DNA of 64,000 nt, taken from positions 26,442,501-26,506,500 of the forward strand of contig OY756957.1 of assembly GCA_963580455.1 (NCBI GenBank). Reading direction: 5' to 3'. This DNA comes from Euonymus europaeus (taxonomy: Eukaryota > Streptophyta > Magnoliopsida > Celastrales > Celastraceae). The notes beneath the pieces are model-generated. The model was not told where the DNA came from. It saw nothing but the letters and a program-made list of their open reading frames with translations, and ran no database searches. A program made the translations under genes and the position numbers. Positions 23,078 to 34,577 of the stretch are shown here, in pieces (the stretch's first letter is position 1; every line of letters starts with the position of its first letter).

Positions 23078-23808
23078 AAAAAATTTCGTCCTCGAAATTT
23101 AAACCATATCCCACGAAACCGAGTAATGTTGGATATTTAATCACACATCTTCAACCCCGAGTGGCCGAGTCCCTCAAATTGTCACGCAAATTTATGTATA
23201 CGTATACATACATATTTTTAACCGACTCCAAGTCATTATACCACATGTTTCATCAATCAAACCAAAAGTGTAACGAATGTTACAGATATCAAATCATAAA
23301 ATGAGTTAGGCTTGTTACGATCCTTAATATTCTATGGAATATTAAAACTCTAAGGCACCTAAAATTTACTTAAGTGCACCTCGAGTACTAAATCAAACTC
23401 TACACTAATATTAAACTCCATATAATGCTTAACCATTAGAATTGAGATACTGCTTCACCACCAAATCTATATTAACTCATATTCACCAAAAAGAGCCCTA
23501 TAAATATTGCGTACTTCACAGCTTATCAATACCATAACATCAAAGTGATAGTTCAATCTTGATTCTCTACCTCAATTCATGAATCTCTAACCCATTAGGT
23601 AACTCAACTCAACAATTTATTTACTACCATTATCATATATATCATACATAAAACTTACACCATTACACACAGCTCAACACGTTACCTTGCTACAATATAT
23701 TACAATATTTATAAAATGATTCCTACTTCTCTATTTCATACATCCATACACCCATTTATACCATAAACTTTATTTACTTACTTAACTTGAAACACACTTA
23801 AACTAAGT

Positions 23809-24303
23809 TCATGTTATGCAATGCTTGTCCTCGAACACTGGTTCTTCCTCAGATTCCTCCTCAGAATCTTCCTCAGGCATCTCCGACTCCCTAATCTGAT
23901 TTGTCAGGACTTCATTCTCGTATCTTAATTCTCTATTCTCATTCTTAAGACTTACAACTTCACGTCGGAGTCTCCTAATCTCCTGTTGTTGGATCGCAGG
24001 GTTGCTGCTTTCCCCATAGTTGTAGCTAGCTATCTGCACATAATGATCATTCTTCAGCTTATGAAGCATAAGTCGGGCACATTCTTCCTTAGCTTCTTGA
24101 TCACTACCATCGAACGTGGTCCATACTTTAATCACACATCCTAGGGCACCCAACTCAATGTCTGGGTTTTGCAAAGTAACTGTTCTTCTAACGCACGATG
24201 GTTCCCTCACTATTTTGTAGAGTGGAGAAGGCATTCCACGACTGGAAGCAAACTCCTCTAGCACTCTTACTGAACTAACCTGACCCCGTTCTCCACTCGC
24301 CAT
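23809..24303 (-). CDS. dsRNA-binding-like/coiled-coil protein of the LARD, copy 2
   Basis: Protein identical to the copy at 18650-19144: 164 residues with an N-terminal partial dsRBD-like region, a coiled coil and an acidic tail. It starts 2966 bases after the primer-binding site at the right end of this unit. Identity of both products shows either very recent duplication or constraint; recent duplication is the simpler reading because the flanking noncoding DNA is nearly identical too. Confidence 0.6.
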   Translation of the reverse strand: MASGERGQVSSVRVLEEFASSRGMPSPLYKIVREPSCVRRTVTLQNPDIELGALGCVIKVWTTFDGSDQEAKEECARLMLHKLKNDHYVQIASYNYGESSNPAIQQQEIRRLRREVVSLKNENRELRYENEVLTNQIRESEMPEEDSEEESEEEPVFEDKHCIT

Positions 24304-25135
24304 TTTCTTCTATGATGTAACTGGGCGTGTGTCATTCATCTTGGTTCCCCTTCCATACATATAGCCTGAATTCCATGTACATTGCTTGTGACCCCTACAA
24401 CCCTATATACCCTTGCACAACACGTGCAACCTCTTAAAAGACCTAAATAGACTAGGCTTTTTAGTTACGTAATGACATGTCACCATTACATGCGTTACCA
24501 CAAAAATATCGGTACCATTTTTATTTCCTTTTATTTCTCACCATAATCTTTTCTTGTACCTCAAGATTTCCCTTATCTCTTAAAGATTCTTAAAGAATCG
24601 CTCTGCCTGATCCATCCACTAAGGACCACACATTTTAGCTATAAACTTACCCTTACCTTATTTGATGTACGAAATTATTTGGTCCCCTTGTTGTGTGGAA
24701 CCTTATCTTATTAGTTGGTATACTCATTCTAAACTAAAATACACTAGCATATAACGTTTTGACACCATAGCATCATTACTTAACATTGAAACTCACCGTC
24801 CCACAACATCTGCATGACAAAGTCTATGATGCTAATTATACAAACACATCTCATCAGCGACAATCCCAGCCCTCCATTTTTTTCTTTCCGAAATATGAGT
24901 CCTGCTAACCGTCACTCTCCGGATTAAAGAAACTGGATGGTGACATGACAATTCTCGATAATTGAGTCCATCCTTATCTATTCGACGTACAACCCACTAG
25001 GTAGTGACACGTCATTTTTGTATAACAATCCGTCCTAATCCACTTGAACCTTGAACTCGATATAAACCCCGTGCTATAGAGACCCATCAGGTCGCCATAA
25101 CTTTTCCACTCCTGCCTTTCATTTTTTTTTAACCT

Positions 25136-25429
25136 ATGGATACTCAATCCCATCAGAACTATTCGATCATACAACGAGAGTTAGAGGAAATTCGTAGACA
25201 GATTCGAGCCTTAGAGAGGGTTTATGATCAGATCCTATCTAAACTTGATTCCCTAATTCAGTTGACAGCACCACTGGAAAACAATCAGGATGCTACTCTG
25301 GGCACAACCAACCTAAACCATGATCATGTTGATCCACACATCACCAGTTCTAGTTACTACCTCGGATCACTTCCCCGTACTGAACCATATAGCAGCGAGG
25401 AGTGGGCTGGATGGTTCGACCACTGCTAA
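25136..25429 (+). CDS. Antisense coiled-coil ORF of the LARD, copy 2
   Basis: Same 97-residue product as 19977-20270. Here the base before the ATG is T (25135) where copy 1 has C (19976). A TATA-like box lies about 75 bases upstream. Function unknown; it may be a chance frame. Confidence 0.4.
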   Translation: MDTQSHQNYSIIQRELEEIRRQIRALERVYDQILSKLDSLIQLTAPLENNQDATLGTTNLNHDHVDPHITSSSYYLGSLPRTEPYSSEEWAGWFDHC

Positions 25430-27254
25430 ATAATGCTAAAAGCATGCCGTTGAAATAAGAAAAACTAACCATCGTTTGACATGTACTATGTTCTACTGTT
25501 TATGTATATATCGTATGATCTGTATCATTTTCTTCCATCCCACTGTGTAATATCCGTACTTGTTGGTTTCGTTGTTTGCTCAAATCATAATGTATAATAG
25601 TACCTCTTCGTACTGTTGTGGTTAGTATCTACTGTGAGATATTTTTAAATTTACACCTCAACATGGTAATATTCCTCCTATTTTAATCTTAAGGTTCTTT
25701 GGTAACCTTCATTCAAATTAGAATACTTCATCTCTTCCATCCTAAGAACTTTTGTTTCCTAAGTTAAGCGTATTTATAACCCTCATGAGGATTTTCCTTA
25801 AGAAGGTCAACCATATCTCCGAAATCTCTTTCTTCATGAACTCTAGACCATAATTGCATCATTCAACTAGATTTAGACTCTCAACTATAACCCTTTATCG
25901 TGAAGTTTTTTTTTCCTGTGAGTGGCTACCAGGCTACCATCTCCCAATCTACTCACATCATCCAACAATCTCTCCTTCAAGTAATGTTAACTACCCTAAC
26001 AAATATTAATTGTAGTTATTCACCTAACATCCTAGAAACAAGTAATGCCCTATCTTCCAGTCTCGAATGCTTTAGTACGATATGATGTCCCTCTCTCCTC
26101 TATCCATCTTGTGCCTATTATATTTTCTCTACCTTTCTTATTTTCTCCAATTTCACCCAATTTTTTTTTATATTAACCTAAACACAAGTTACCATAACTC
26201 TTCTCTCTCTCTTCTTTGTTTTTACAAAGAATTCACCCACCATTTAATCTAGTATAACGCAATACCATCAATATCATCACTCATGTCCTATATCTCCTTC
26301 TATCATTAGTCCTAATGAAATATCCAGCAAGTCATACATTGTGACTTGTCACCTATTAAATTATTTGTAACGTGGCTAACAAGTATTCCAACCACTCCCA
26401 ATTTCAAATTTTCATCCACAAGTACCAAAGAGACATATTTAAAAGCCTCACTCAAACATCCACCAAAATAATATTATCACCATTATTTAAATTTTTATCT
26501 CGTATCTTATAGAAAAATCTTTATTCAAAAACTAATTGCTAAGGGTCTAACTCGATGCACCAGTTAGAAAAGTAATATACGGTATGATACATTTATTGAA
26601 CTAAATTCCTAAAAGCATCATAAGCATTGGTTAGACAAATTGTCATCTTCAGAATATTTCTTTCCCGAATTCTCAACTAATAATACATCAACCTTAGATT
26701 CCTATTTGAATAGTTCTTAGACCCTCTCAACTAGTTAACGAGTCCTATATTCTCGAAATAGTCATTCGTCCTTAACAGTCAGTTAATAATCTACACATAT
26801 TCACATTGCTCTTTTATTTATTTATTCATTTTTACAAATAATTAGGAAAGCAAGAAAATCAAATCTTATTCCATGACGCATAGCTATAACATCCGTAACC
26901 ACAACTATTACCATACTAAAATTTGAGAACATCCTATCGTCCATTTTCTACACATTATCACTAGTCCTTAGATTAAGTCCCCATCATAGGATCATATATC
27001 AATTTCATTCCTAATCATGTCCCAGATAGTTGAACACAAGCAAGGCCTCGTACACCATCGCAACCCCAACATGGGTCAATCTCTACGAGGAGCCCTTCAT
27101 GTGTACACCTTTATTGCTTGCATAATTATACGAGGATTTATGGGAAAAAAGAACATACCAGATCAGCTGGCTCGTGACGTGGCCTGAAATTGCACTACCT
27201 AATGACAAACTACTAGTGGACACATAACCCTAGGTCTGTAAGTCTCATAACCTG

Positions 27255-27266
27255 GCTCCGATACCA
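27255..27266 (-). other. tRNA-iMet primer-binding site beside LTR 3
   Basis: Minus strand TGGTATCGGAGC, three bases inside LTR 3, so LTR 3 is the outer 5' LTR. Confidence 0.9.
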
Positions 27267-27269
27267 AGT

Positions 27270-28222
27270 TGTCACGCCCCGAACCCTATATATAAAAAAA
27301 AACCCTAGAATCTCCACACTACAAATTTGAACCTAATGGCTATTTAAGATTAACTAGCTTACCGAGTTATAAATGATGTTAATAAGGGTGAATGAACTCC
27401 CTGGAGTTCCTGAAAATCCACAAACCCATGGCAACAAGTTATGTAGTGAAGGGTGGAGACAAGAGAATAGGAAAACTCACCCATGATCCCTTCTTCTTCG
27501 ACAACAAGTCGATCCTTCCAATGACCTCTCCACGGAATATAAATATTACCGGCTCGTCAACAACCAAAAGCAACATCAAACCTAGACCAACTACACTAAC
27601 CCATGAATAAAAGCTAAGTAGACAAATCAAGAGAGCTTACTTTATTTGCCTATTGTAGTGACTCCGGCGAAGGTATCGACAACACAAACTCCATATGAGA
27701 TATTGCGGCAACTGGTTTCATTACCCAGAACCCTTTCTATAAAGCTAACTCACATTTCGCCGAAATGGAAAAACAGAGATGGCTTTTCAATTCTTGTTCT
27801 TTATGTTATTTAATAACCACTTTTGAATTTCTTCTTTTCTTTATTTTATTTAGTTTATTTTTGTAACAAAAAGTACATCCCATTTCGGTGGACTCATATA
27901 CTCCACTCAAAGTGGATTCATTTGTTTATTATAATATTATAATATTATTATTACTATATTTTTTTTCTTATTTGTTAAGACTCAACCCTTCAAAATTCAA
28001 TTTACAATTTACTCCTTTTTTTTCTTATTTGTACGTTCAATTTACTCCCTTCTTTCTTTCTTTTTTTTTTAACAAAATTCCTACACTTTTATCTACAATA
28101 AAACTATACTCATATATATAACATCTTTCTAACATTTTCCTTTTACCCTATATTTTAACACTTAATTAATTAATTAATTTTTTATTTTAATTTATTCTAA
28201 AAAAAAAAATCAGGGTATTACA
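27270..28222 (-). repeat. LTR 3 of the tandem element (outer 5' LTR)
   Basis: 953 bases, one base shorter than the others: its poly-A run has 9 A then CCC. It ends in ATTACA and is followed directly by the TACCA duplication. Confidence 0.95.
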
Positions 28223-28227
28223 TACCA
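28223..28227. other. Target-site duplication TACCA, right copy
   Basis: Identical to 16947-16951. Leaving out one copy restores the gag reading frame across the insertion. Confidence 0.95.
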
Positions 28228-31200
28228 AATCGGCAGAGAAACCTGGAGAAAAGTCTGGAGCGCTGCCTCCCATCAAGCGGTTGACGCCAGCCGAGATGTT
28301 GGAACGTAAGAAAAACCAGTTGTGTTATAACTGTGATGAGAAGTGGGTAGCGGGTCATCGTTGTAAGCAGAAAAAGTTGTTCTTATTAGAGGAGGATGAG
28401 GGGCTGGTGGATGAGGAAGAGAAGTTAGAAGCCGAAGGAGAGGAGGGAGAGGTACTCTATATCTCCATGGCTGCAATGGAGGGTTCGGTTGCTCCTAAAA
28501 CCATGAGAGTGACTTTTACAGCTAAGGGAAGGCCTTTCATGGCTTTGATTGATTCGGGCAGCACCCACAATTTCGTGCACCCTCATTTGGTAAAAAAATT
28601 GTTATGGGTTTCGAATAATGGTGAGAATATACGGGTGAAAATAGCTGACGGAGGGCATCTGGAGAGTGATGGCAGTTGTAATGGAATAGAATTTCAGGTG
28701 CAAAAATATCAGGGAACTGCTGATTTTTATGTGCTGCCACTTGGGGGATGTGATGTAATTCTTGGCATGGCATGGCTAAGAATGCTGGGAAAGGTTCTGT
28801 GGGATTTTGATCAGCTAAGAATGGAGTTTACAGTGGCGGGCGAGGTTTTTAGCATTTCGGGACTGAGTGCTCAACCAATGAGAGAGTCGACAGCTTGTCA
28901 GATGATGAGATTGCTACAAGGCTCGGATTCTCTGGGTGTGGTAGTGTCTATGGTGCCTCAAGTGGAGAGTAATGCAGAGGTGGTTACGATTAGTGGGGAG
29001 GCTTTAAATTTGGTTAGCAAAGACCCTGATTGTGAGGGAAATGAGTCCTTGCAGCCATTGTTGAAGAAGTACGAGCCAGTTTTTGGTGAGCCCTCCTCAT
29101 TGCCTCCCTTGCGTGAATACAATCACCATATTCCTACTCTACCTGGGAGTTCCCCCACCAATGTGAGACCTTACAGATATGCTCATTTTTAGAAGGCCGA
29201 GATAGAAAAATTAGTAAAAGAGATGCTAAAGTCAGGGGTCATTCGACCCTCCTCTAGCCCTTATTCTTCGCCAGCATTGTTGGTTCGAAAGAAGGATGGC
29301 ACTTGGTGGTTTTGTGTCGATTATCGAGCTCTTAATAGCATTACTATCAAAGATAAATACTCGATACCGGTTATTGATGAATTATTAGATGAGTTGCATG
29401 GAGCTTCAGTGTTTTCGAAATTGGACCTGAGAGCGGGTTATCATCAGATCAGAGTCTATGAGGAGGACATTCCTAAAACTGCTTTTCGGACCCATGACGG
29501 ACACTACGAATTTTTAGTGATGCCGTTTAGCCTCACCAATGCACCCGGGACCTTTCAAAACATGATGAATTTGGTATTTCGTGCTTATTTACGTAAATTT
29601 GTTATCATTTTCCTAGATGATATACTGATTTACAGCTCCACCATGGAGCAACACTTACACCATTTAGAGATTGTGTTTCAAAGCTTGCAGGACAATCACT
29701 TGTTGATAAAAAAAATCGAAGTGTTGCTTTGGTGTCCAGTGGGTGGAATACCTTGGTCACGTGGTGACTGCGAAGGGAGTGAAGGTAGATGCTTCAAAAA
29801 TACAAGCGATGCAGGATTGGCCACAACCCACCAATCCCACGGCATTGAGAGGTTTTCTTGGCCTCACCTGTTATTACCGGAAATTTGTGCGGAATTATGG
29901 CAAAATCAGCGCACCCTTGATTCAATTGTTAAAAAAAGAAGCCTTTCAATGGTCCAAAGAAGCAGCGACTGCATTCCAAGCTCTCAAGACAGCTATGAGT
30001 ACTACACCGGTGCTACGACTGCCGGATTTTGCTCTTGTTTTTGTAGTAAAGACTGATGCTAGTGGAAAAGGTTTAGGGACAGTGTTATCCCAACAAGGGC
30101 AGCCCATCGCTTATGCTAGTAAACAGTTGGCACCAAAGCATCTGAGACTTTCCATGTATGAAAAGGAGTTATTAGTGATAGTGTTTGCGGTCAATAAATG
30201 GCGGTCCTATCTAATTGGGCGGAAGTTCATGATTAAAACTGATCATGAAAGCATTAAGCATTTGCTAGGTTCCAAGGCCTATACCCCGCTACAACAAAAG
30301 TTGTTGACTAAGCTACTTGGTTATGATTTTGAGATTCATTACCGCAAAGGGGTGGACAACGTAGTGGCTGACGCTTTATCGCGCCAAGAATTTGAAGGGC
30401 TGGAATTACATGCAATTTCGGGCATCATGGCTGGTTGGACCGATAAAATGCAGCAGGAAATGGCAGCTGATCCGTGGATCTTGGAGCGCATCAGCAAGTT
30501 GCACTCCTCTAATTTCATGGATAAGAATTACGCAGTGGTAAATGGGGTGCTGCACTACCAGGGTCGGTTAGTCCTCAGCCCCGACTCTTCGTGGAAATAG
30601 AAAATTTTATATGAGATGCATGATAGTCCAACAGCCGGTCATGAAGGCTATACCAAAACAGTGCAGCGGGTATTCAGAAGCTTTTATTGGCCCGGAATGC
30701 GACGAGACATAAAGGCTTATATTGCAGAATGTGACACTTGCCAACGGCAAAAGTATGAGACCATTAAGCCTCCCGGTTTATTGCATCCGCTTTCGCTGCC
30801 CAAGGAAGTGTGGTCAGAGCTGACCATGGACTTTATCGAGGGGCTGCCCCAGTCTCAGGGACACACAGTCTTAATGGTAGTGGTTGATCGGTTGACAAAA
30901 GCTGCTCACTTTGCAAGTTTGAAGCATCCTTTTTCAGCGGTTACCGTGGCTAGATTATTTGTGGAAAATGTGGTTAAATTGCATGGCATGCCTGACTCCA
31001 TTGTTTCAGATCGAGATAAAATTTTTACTAGTCATTTTTGGGATGAACTGTTTCGGTTGCAAGGCACAAGACTGTGTTTGAGTAGTCATTACCATCCGGA
31101 ATCCGATGGGCAAACAGAAGTGGTGAATCGCTGTCTCGAAACATATCTTCGATGCTTCTCAGGGGAGTATCCCAAGTAGTGGGTTAGATGGTTGCCTTGG

Positions 31201-31923
31201 GCGGAGTACTGGTATAACACTTCGTACAACACTAGCATTAAAATGACTCCCTATGAAGCTATGTACGGTCGACCTCCGAAAGCTTTACCGACAATTGAGC
31301 ATGGAACTGCCAAGGTTGCTGCGGTGGGTAAGGAACTTCGCTCGCGGGACCACTTGTTGCGACAGTTGAAAGAAAATTTGGTGGCAGCTCGGAACCGTAT
31401 GAAGCAACAAGCAGACAAACATCGCACAGAGAGGCAATTTGAGGTGGGTGACTTGGTTTTCCTGAGGCTTCAACCATATCGTCAACAAACCATCTGTTGA
31501 CGAGGTAACATGAAATTGTCTCCTCGATTTTATGGGCCTTATTTGGTGATTCAGAGAATCGGTATGGTCGCGTATAAGTTGAAACTACCTGAGGGGTGTA
31601 AGGTTCATCTGGTTTTTCATGTTTCCTGTCTGAAGAAGGTGATTGGCAAACGAGCTGTTTCCGTACAGGAGTTGCCTCGGTTTACTGTGGAGGGAGAGCT
31701 CACCCTTGAACCCTCACGTTTCTTGCGTACCAGGATGGTGACGCACAAGAGAGAGGACATACTGGAGGTGTTGGTTTAGTGGGCAGGGTTGGCGCTGGAA
31801 GATGCAACGTTGGAAGAGGCTTCCACTGTGTTTAGGCACTTTTCGCACACCGGATCTTGGGGGCAAGATCAGCCATTTGAGGGGGAGGAAATGTTAAGAA
31901 GGCCTAGGTCCAGGCCCATTTGA
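28228..31923 (+). pseudogene. Chromovirus gag zinc knuckle and pol, broken
   Basis: Domains in order: zinc knuckle CYNCDEKWVAGHRC (28327-28368), protease around LIDSGSTHNFVHP (28545), reverse transcriptase with [13 protein letters not shown] and the FLDDILIYS catalytic block (29611-29637), RNase H with [11 protein letters not shown] (30046) and DHESIKHLL, integrase with the zinc-binding HEGY...CDTCQRQK region, TMDFIEGLP, VSDRDKIFTS and YHPESDGQTE, then a C-terminal chromodomain-like stretch before 31870. Premature stops: TAG 29190, TAG 30598, TAG 31177, TGA 31498, TAG 31777. A frameshift lies near 29715. Where the family residue is clear (Gln at 29190, 31177 and 31777; probably Arg at 31498) the change is C to T. 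The original frame would end inside the 3' LTR at 31921. Not functional. Confidence 0.92.
31878..31891 (+). other. Polypurine tract of the chromovirus
   Basis: GAGGGGGAGGAAA directly before the 3' LTR at 31892. Confidence 0.8.
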
Positions 31924-32095
31924 AGTCTGCACGTGCTGATTGTGGGAGGAGTAGGGTTGCTGGCTTTTTGCTTTTGGGTATTTTAGTTGTGTGTAGCCGT
32001 TGTTTTGTGGATCATCTAAAAAAACAAACTGTCTCTGTTTCATTTTTTTTGGAGTTATTGTCAAGTGATTCCATTAGCAAGTAAGAATCGTATCA
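31892..32095 (+). repeat. 3' LTR of the chromovirus
   Basis: 204 bases, TGTTAAGAAGG to CGTATCA. Differs from the 5' LTR at about four positions. Confidence 0.95.
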
Positions 32096-33662
32096 TCGTT
32101 CTTAGCGTGAGGACATCCCCTAAGAGTGGGGGATTTCGTGTCATTTTTTATTGACTGCCTTGTATTCCTAATAAGTTGTTTAAGAGTTGGCATGGAAATT
32201 GCATTTGAATCGAAACTCTTGCATAACTAATCTGCTTCCTCCTTGCTGTGATCAAGATTAAATTCCTGGCCAGTGTAGGAATCTTCAACCAATCTGGTCA
32301 ACCTCGGGAGGAAGACTTGAAGGAAAGGATCACCTGGCACTGCTATCAGCTTAGTCCTCTCTCCCATTGGTTTTCTAATTCAACTTGGAGCATTGAACAA
32401 GAGAGATAAAATCGAATCCTTCGTCGAGAACAACGATTCGATTGATGATAAAGAAAGATAATTCTTGGTTCAGTTCTCCACCTTAATAACAAAAAAAAAA
32501 AAAAGATTGATCAAATTCTATTGAGCATGACTCATATTGATTATTTATCAAAGATTGACTCTGATTATCAAATGATTGAGAATCGATGTGATTGAGAACC
32601 GATGTGATGAAGAACCACGAAAGATGGATGAGAAAATTAAGATTTCCCCTTTATAAGAGATGTTGTAATGAAGAAACCTTGAAACAAATTTTACTGAACA
32701 TAAAATAAATAAATAAATAATTGTAGATCTTTGTTAGGAACTATGGTAGGGGATAAAGAAGAAATGATAAATCCATGTCAAGAGAGGTTGAGATAAAAGA
32801 GGCTCGTCGCTGTCCTCCTCTCATAACTCTAAAAAAAACTTTTATTCGACAAAATAGAGAGAGTGACGGGCACAGTTTTTGTGATTTAACTTTCATTTTC
32901 GAATTCATATTTATTACCCAATTTCTTAAATAAATTTTGCTATTTTTGGAAAAATTATTACATTCATCCTAATAAATACATATTATCCATTAATTTTTTA
33001 ATGATTAGTGAACCAGTGCAGAGTGTCTATAGGTCCTCCCCAATCCGAAGATGATTCCCAACTTCCCCGTTGCTGTTGACAAATAAAATAAACACATGAA
33101 AAGCACAGTTTCAAATGTCTAATGACTTAATTAGCCTCCAACAACTAAATGAAATGACCCAAAAGTGCAGAAACAGAATCCAACCATTAGCACCAGCACG
33201 CGCGTGACTACACTCGACATAAAGTATTGTAGACGTGTCTCAAATTATGAAGGTTCGTGCATTGCACGCCATAAGAAGCGCTTTAATAATTAAGGGGAAG
33301 AGATTGATAAAGGTAACTAAAAAGAGAGAGAAAGCTTGTCAAAGAGACTAACCTGCTCCTACGCCTCTCCCCTCAAGCTCTGCATCTCTGGTTGTCGGTT
33401 TTACGATTTAGCCCTCCATCTTTTGTAAATCTACTCTGTTATTCACACATTCTATCCAGTACCAGGCTACCAGTACCAGCTGTGTTTCTCTCTCTGTCTC
33501 TCATGCGAGTCTCGCCATGTCTCGTGACATCGAGTCTCCCTTTAATCTCACAAGAATCAAATCTCCGGCAAAACCATTAGTAGAATCAGTTACTCCCTTC
33601 TTCTCATGACTCGACACCACATAAATCCTCTCTACATCGCTGTCAAGGAATCAGAGACCATC
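32096..33662. other. Intergenic DNA and CASP-like gene promoter
   Basis: No recognisable gene. A stretch near 32250-32340 reads open on the plus strand but matches no family I know. From about 33290 on, pyrimidine-rich sequence probably is the leader of the CASP-like gene. Confidence 0.4.
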
Positions 33663-34577
33663 ATGCGCTCCCCCCGTAACGGCCAGACTCCGTCGCCGCT
33701 GCCTAGGATGCCGACTCCGCACTTCCACTCTACGGTGTCCGTTCAGAAACTCAAGAGGTTCAACTTGCTGATTCTCGTGTTTCGATTCGCCGCCTTTTGC
33801 TTCTCTCTCGCTGCCTCCATTTTCATGCTCACTAACAACTCCTCTACTTCCTCCAATTCGATTCACTGGTACGACTTCGACGCTTTCAGGTACTAATCCA
33901 TAAAGTTTACCAATCCTATTCCGTTTGGCGGCAGAGAATATGTAGGAGATTTTGATTGGTTTACTATTACGGAATCAGTATTTATTTTACTTTACTAAAT
34001 ATTTCCAGATAATGCTCTGGTCTCGAAAGTTGAATTTATTTTTCCATAAAATTTCTCTCAGTTTCTCTGCAGCCAAGCGAGAGCTCCTAGTTAATCATCC
34101 TTAAATCTTAATCTCGACTATGCAGATTTGCTCTCATTGCAGACGCAATTGTTGCGACGTACTCCCTCGTTGAAATGGGAGCCTCTGTTTGGGAAATCTC
34201 CAGAGGCGCCACTCTACTACCCGAAATCTTTCACGTCTGGTTTGACTTTGGCCATGACCAGGTTCTCTCCCGATCTGATTTGTATTTTGATTAGTCTAAG
34301 AACCGATTGGCGATGGACGAAATGAATTTTTTTGTTGTTGGTGTTGGTACTGCAGGCGTTTGCGTACCTGCTATTGTCAGCAAACTCGGCCGGGACGGAA
34401 TTGGCAAGGATGCTGAGGGGATCGGAGACTTGTAAGGCCGTCAACTCGTTCTGCATCCAGTCAGACGTCGCGATCGCCTTGGGGTTTGCCGGATTCCTGT
34501 TTCTAGGGTTTTCATCTCTGTTGTCGGGTTATCGGGTCGTCTGCTTTATCATCAACGGCTCTCGTTTTCATCTTTAA
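33663..34577 (+). CDS. CASPL4C1: CASP-like membrane protein, CASPL4C1 type
   Basis: Four-span plasma-membrane protein of the CASP/MARVEL superfamily. CASPs scaffold Casparian strips in the endodermis; the CASPL4 group is wider expressed with less defined roles. Three exons: 33663-33889, 34126-34261, 34356-34577; GT-AG junctions, phases fit, 194 residues. Start chosen at [12 protein letters not shown] because homologues begin there; an upstream in-frame Met at 33606 would add 19 residues. Spans lie at about [15 protein letters not shown] (residues 38-58), the [11 protein letters not shown] region, [17 protein letters not shown] (here AFAYLLLS), and [19 protein letters not shown] near the C-terminus, which ends [11 protein letters not shown]. 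Conserved DFGHDQ and two loop cysteines ([11 protein letters not shown]) are present. No defect seen. Confidence 0.92.

Larger units (their letters stand above)
23065..27269 (-). repeat. Internal domain, copy 2
   Basis: Same 4205-base length and, as far as I compared, near-identical sequence to 17906-22110. Both sense and antisense ORFs are preserved. Confidence 0.9.
16952..28222 (-). mobile_element. Three-LTR tandem non-autonomous LTR retrotransposon
   Basis: Structure is LTR-internal-LTR-internal-LTR: LTRs at 16952-17905, 22111-23064 and 27270-28222, and two 4205-base internal domains at 17906-22110 and 23065-27269. Repeat period is 5159 bases. Primer sites beside the left edges of LTR 2 and LTR 3 and purine tracts beside the right edges of LTR 1 and LTR 2 show minus orientation. 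One TACCA duplication flanks the whole, so the tandem behaves as one insertion. No protease, reverse transcriptase, RNase H or integrase motif was found, so it is a LARD-like element needing a partner. The purine tract context TTTCGAGGACGAAATT-TTTTAAGGGGGG resembles the end of Tekay/Del-type chromoviruses, a likely helper lineage (inference). Copies appear almost identical, so it is young. Confidence 0.93.
15942..32095 (+). mobile_element. Ty3/gypsy chromovirus, decayed, split by a nested element
   Basis: Complete in outline: 5' LTR 15942-16145, tRNA-iMet primer site 16148-16159, gag, protease, reverse transcriptase, RNase H, integrase, chromodomain, polypurine tract about 31878-31891 and 3' LTR 31892-32095. 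LTRs are short (204 bases, TG...CA) and differ at about four positions (roughly 2 per cent). A nested LTR element (16952-28222) cuts gag before the zinc knuckle. The coding part has six in-frame stops and two frameshifts and cannot make a full polyprotein. No matching 5-base target duplication is seen (ACATG left, TCGTT right). Short LTRs, CxxC zinc knuckle and C-terminal chromodomain point to a chromovirus, perhaps the Reina group. Confidence 0.92.

Noticed and set aside
16952..28222. Reading the three repeats as a tandem satellite array
   Set aside because: Primer sites, purine tracts, TG...CA ends and a single 5-base target duplication show an LTR retroelement.
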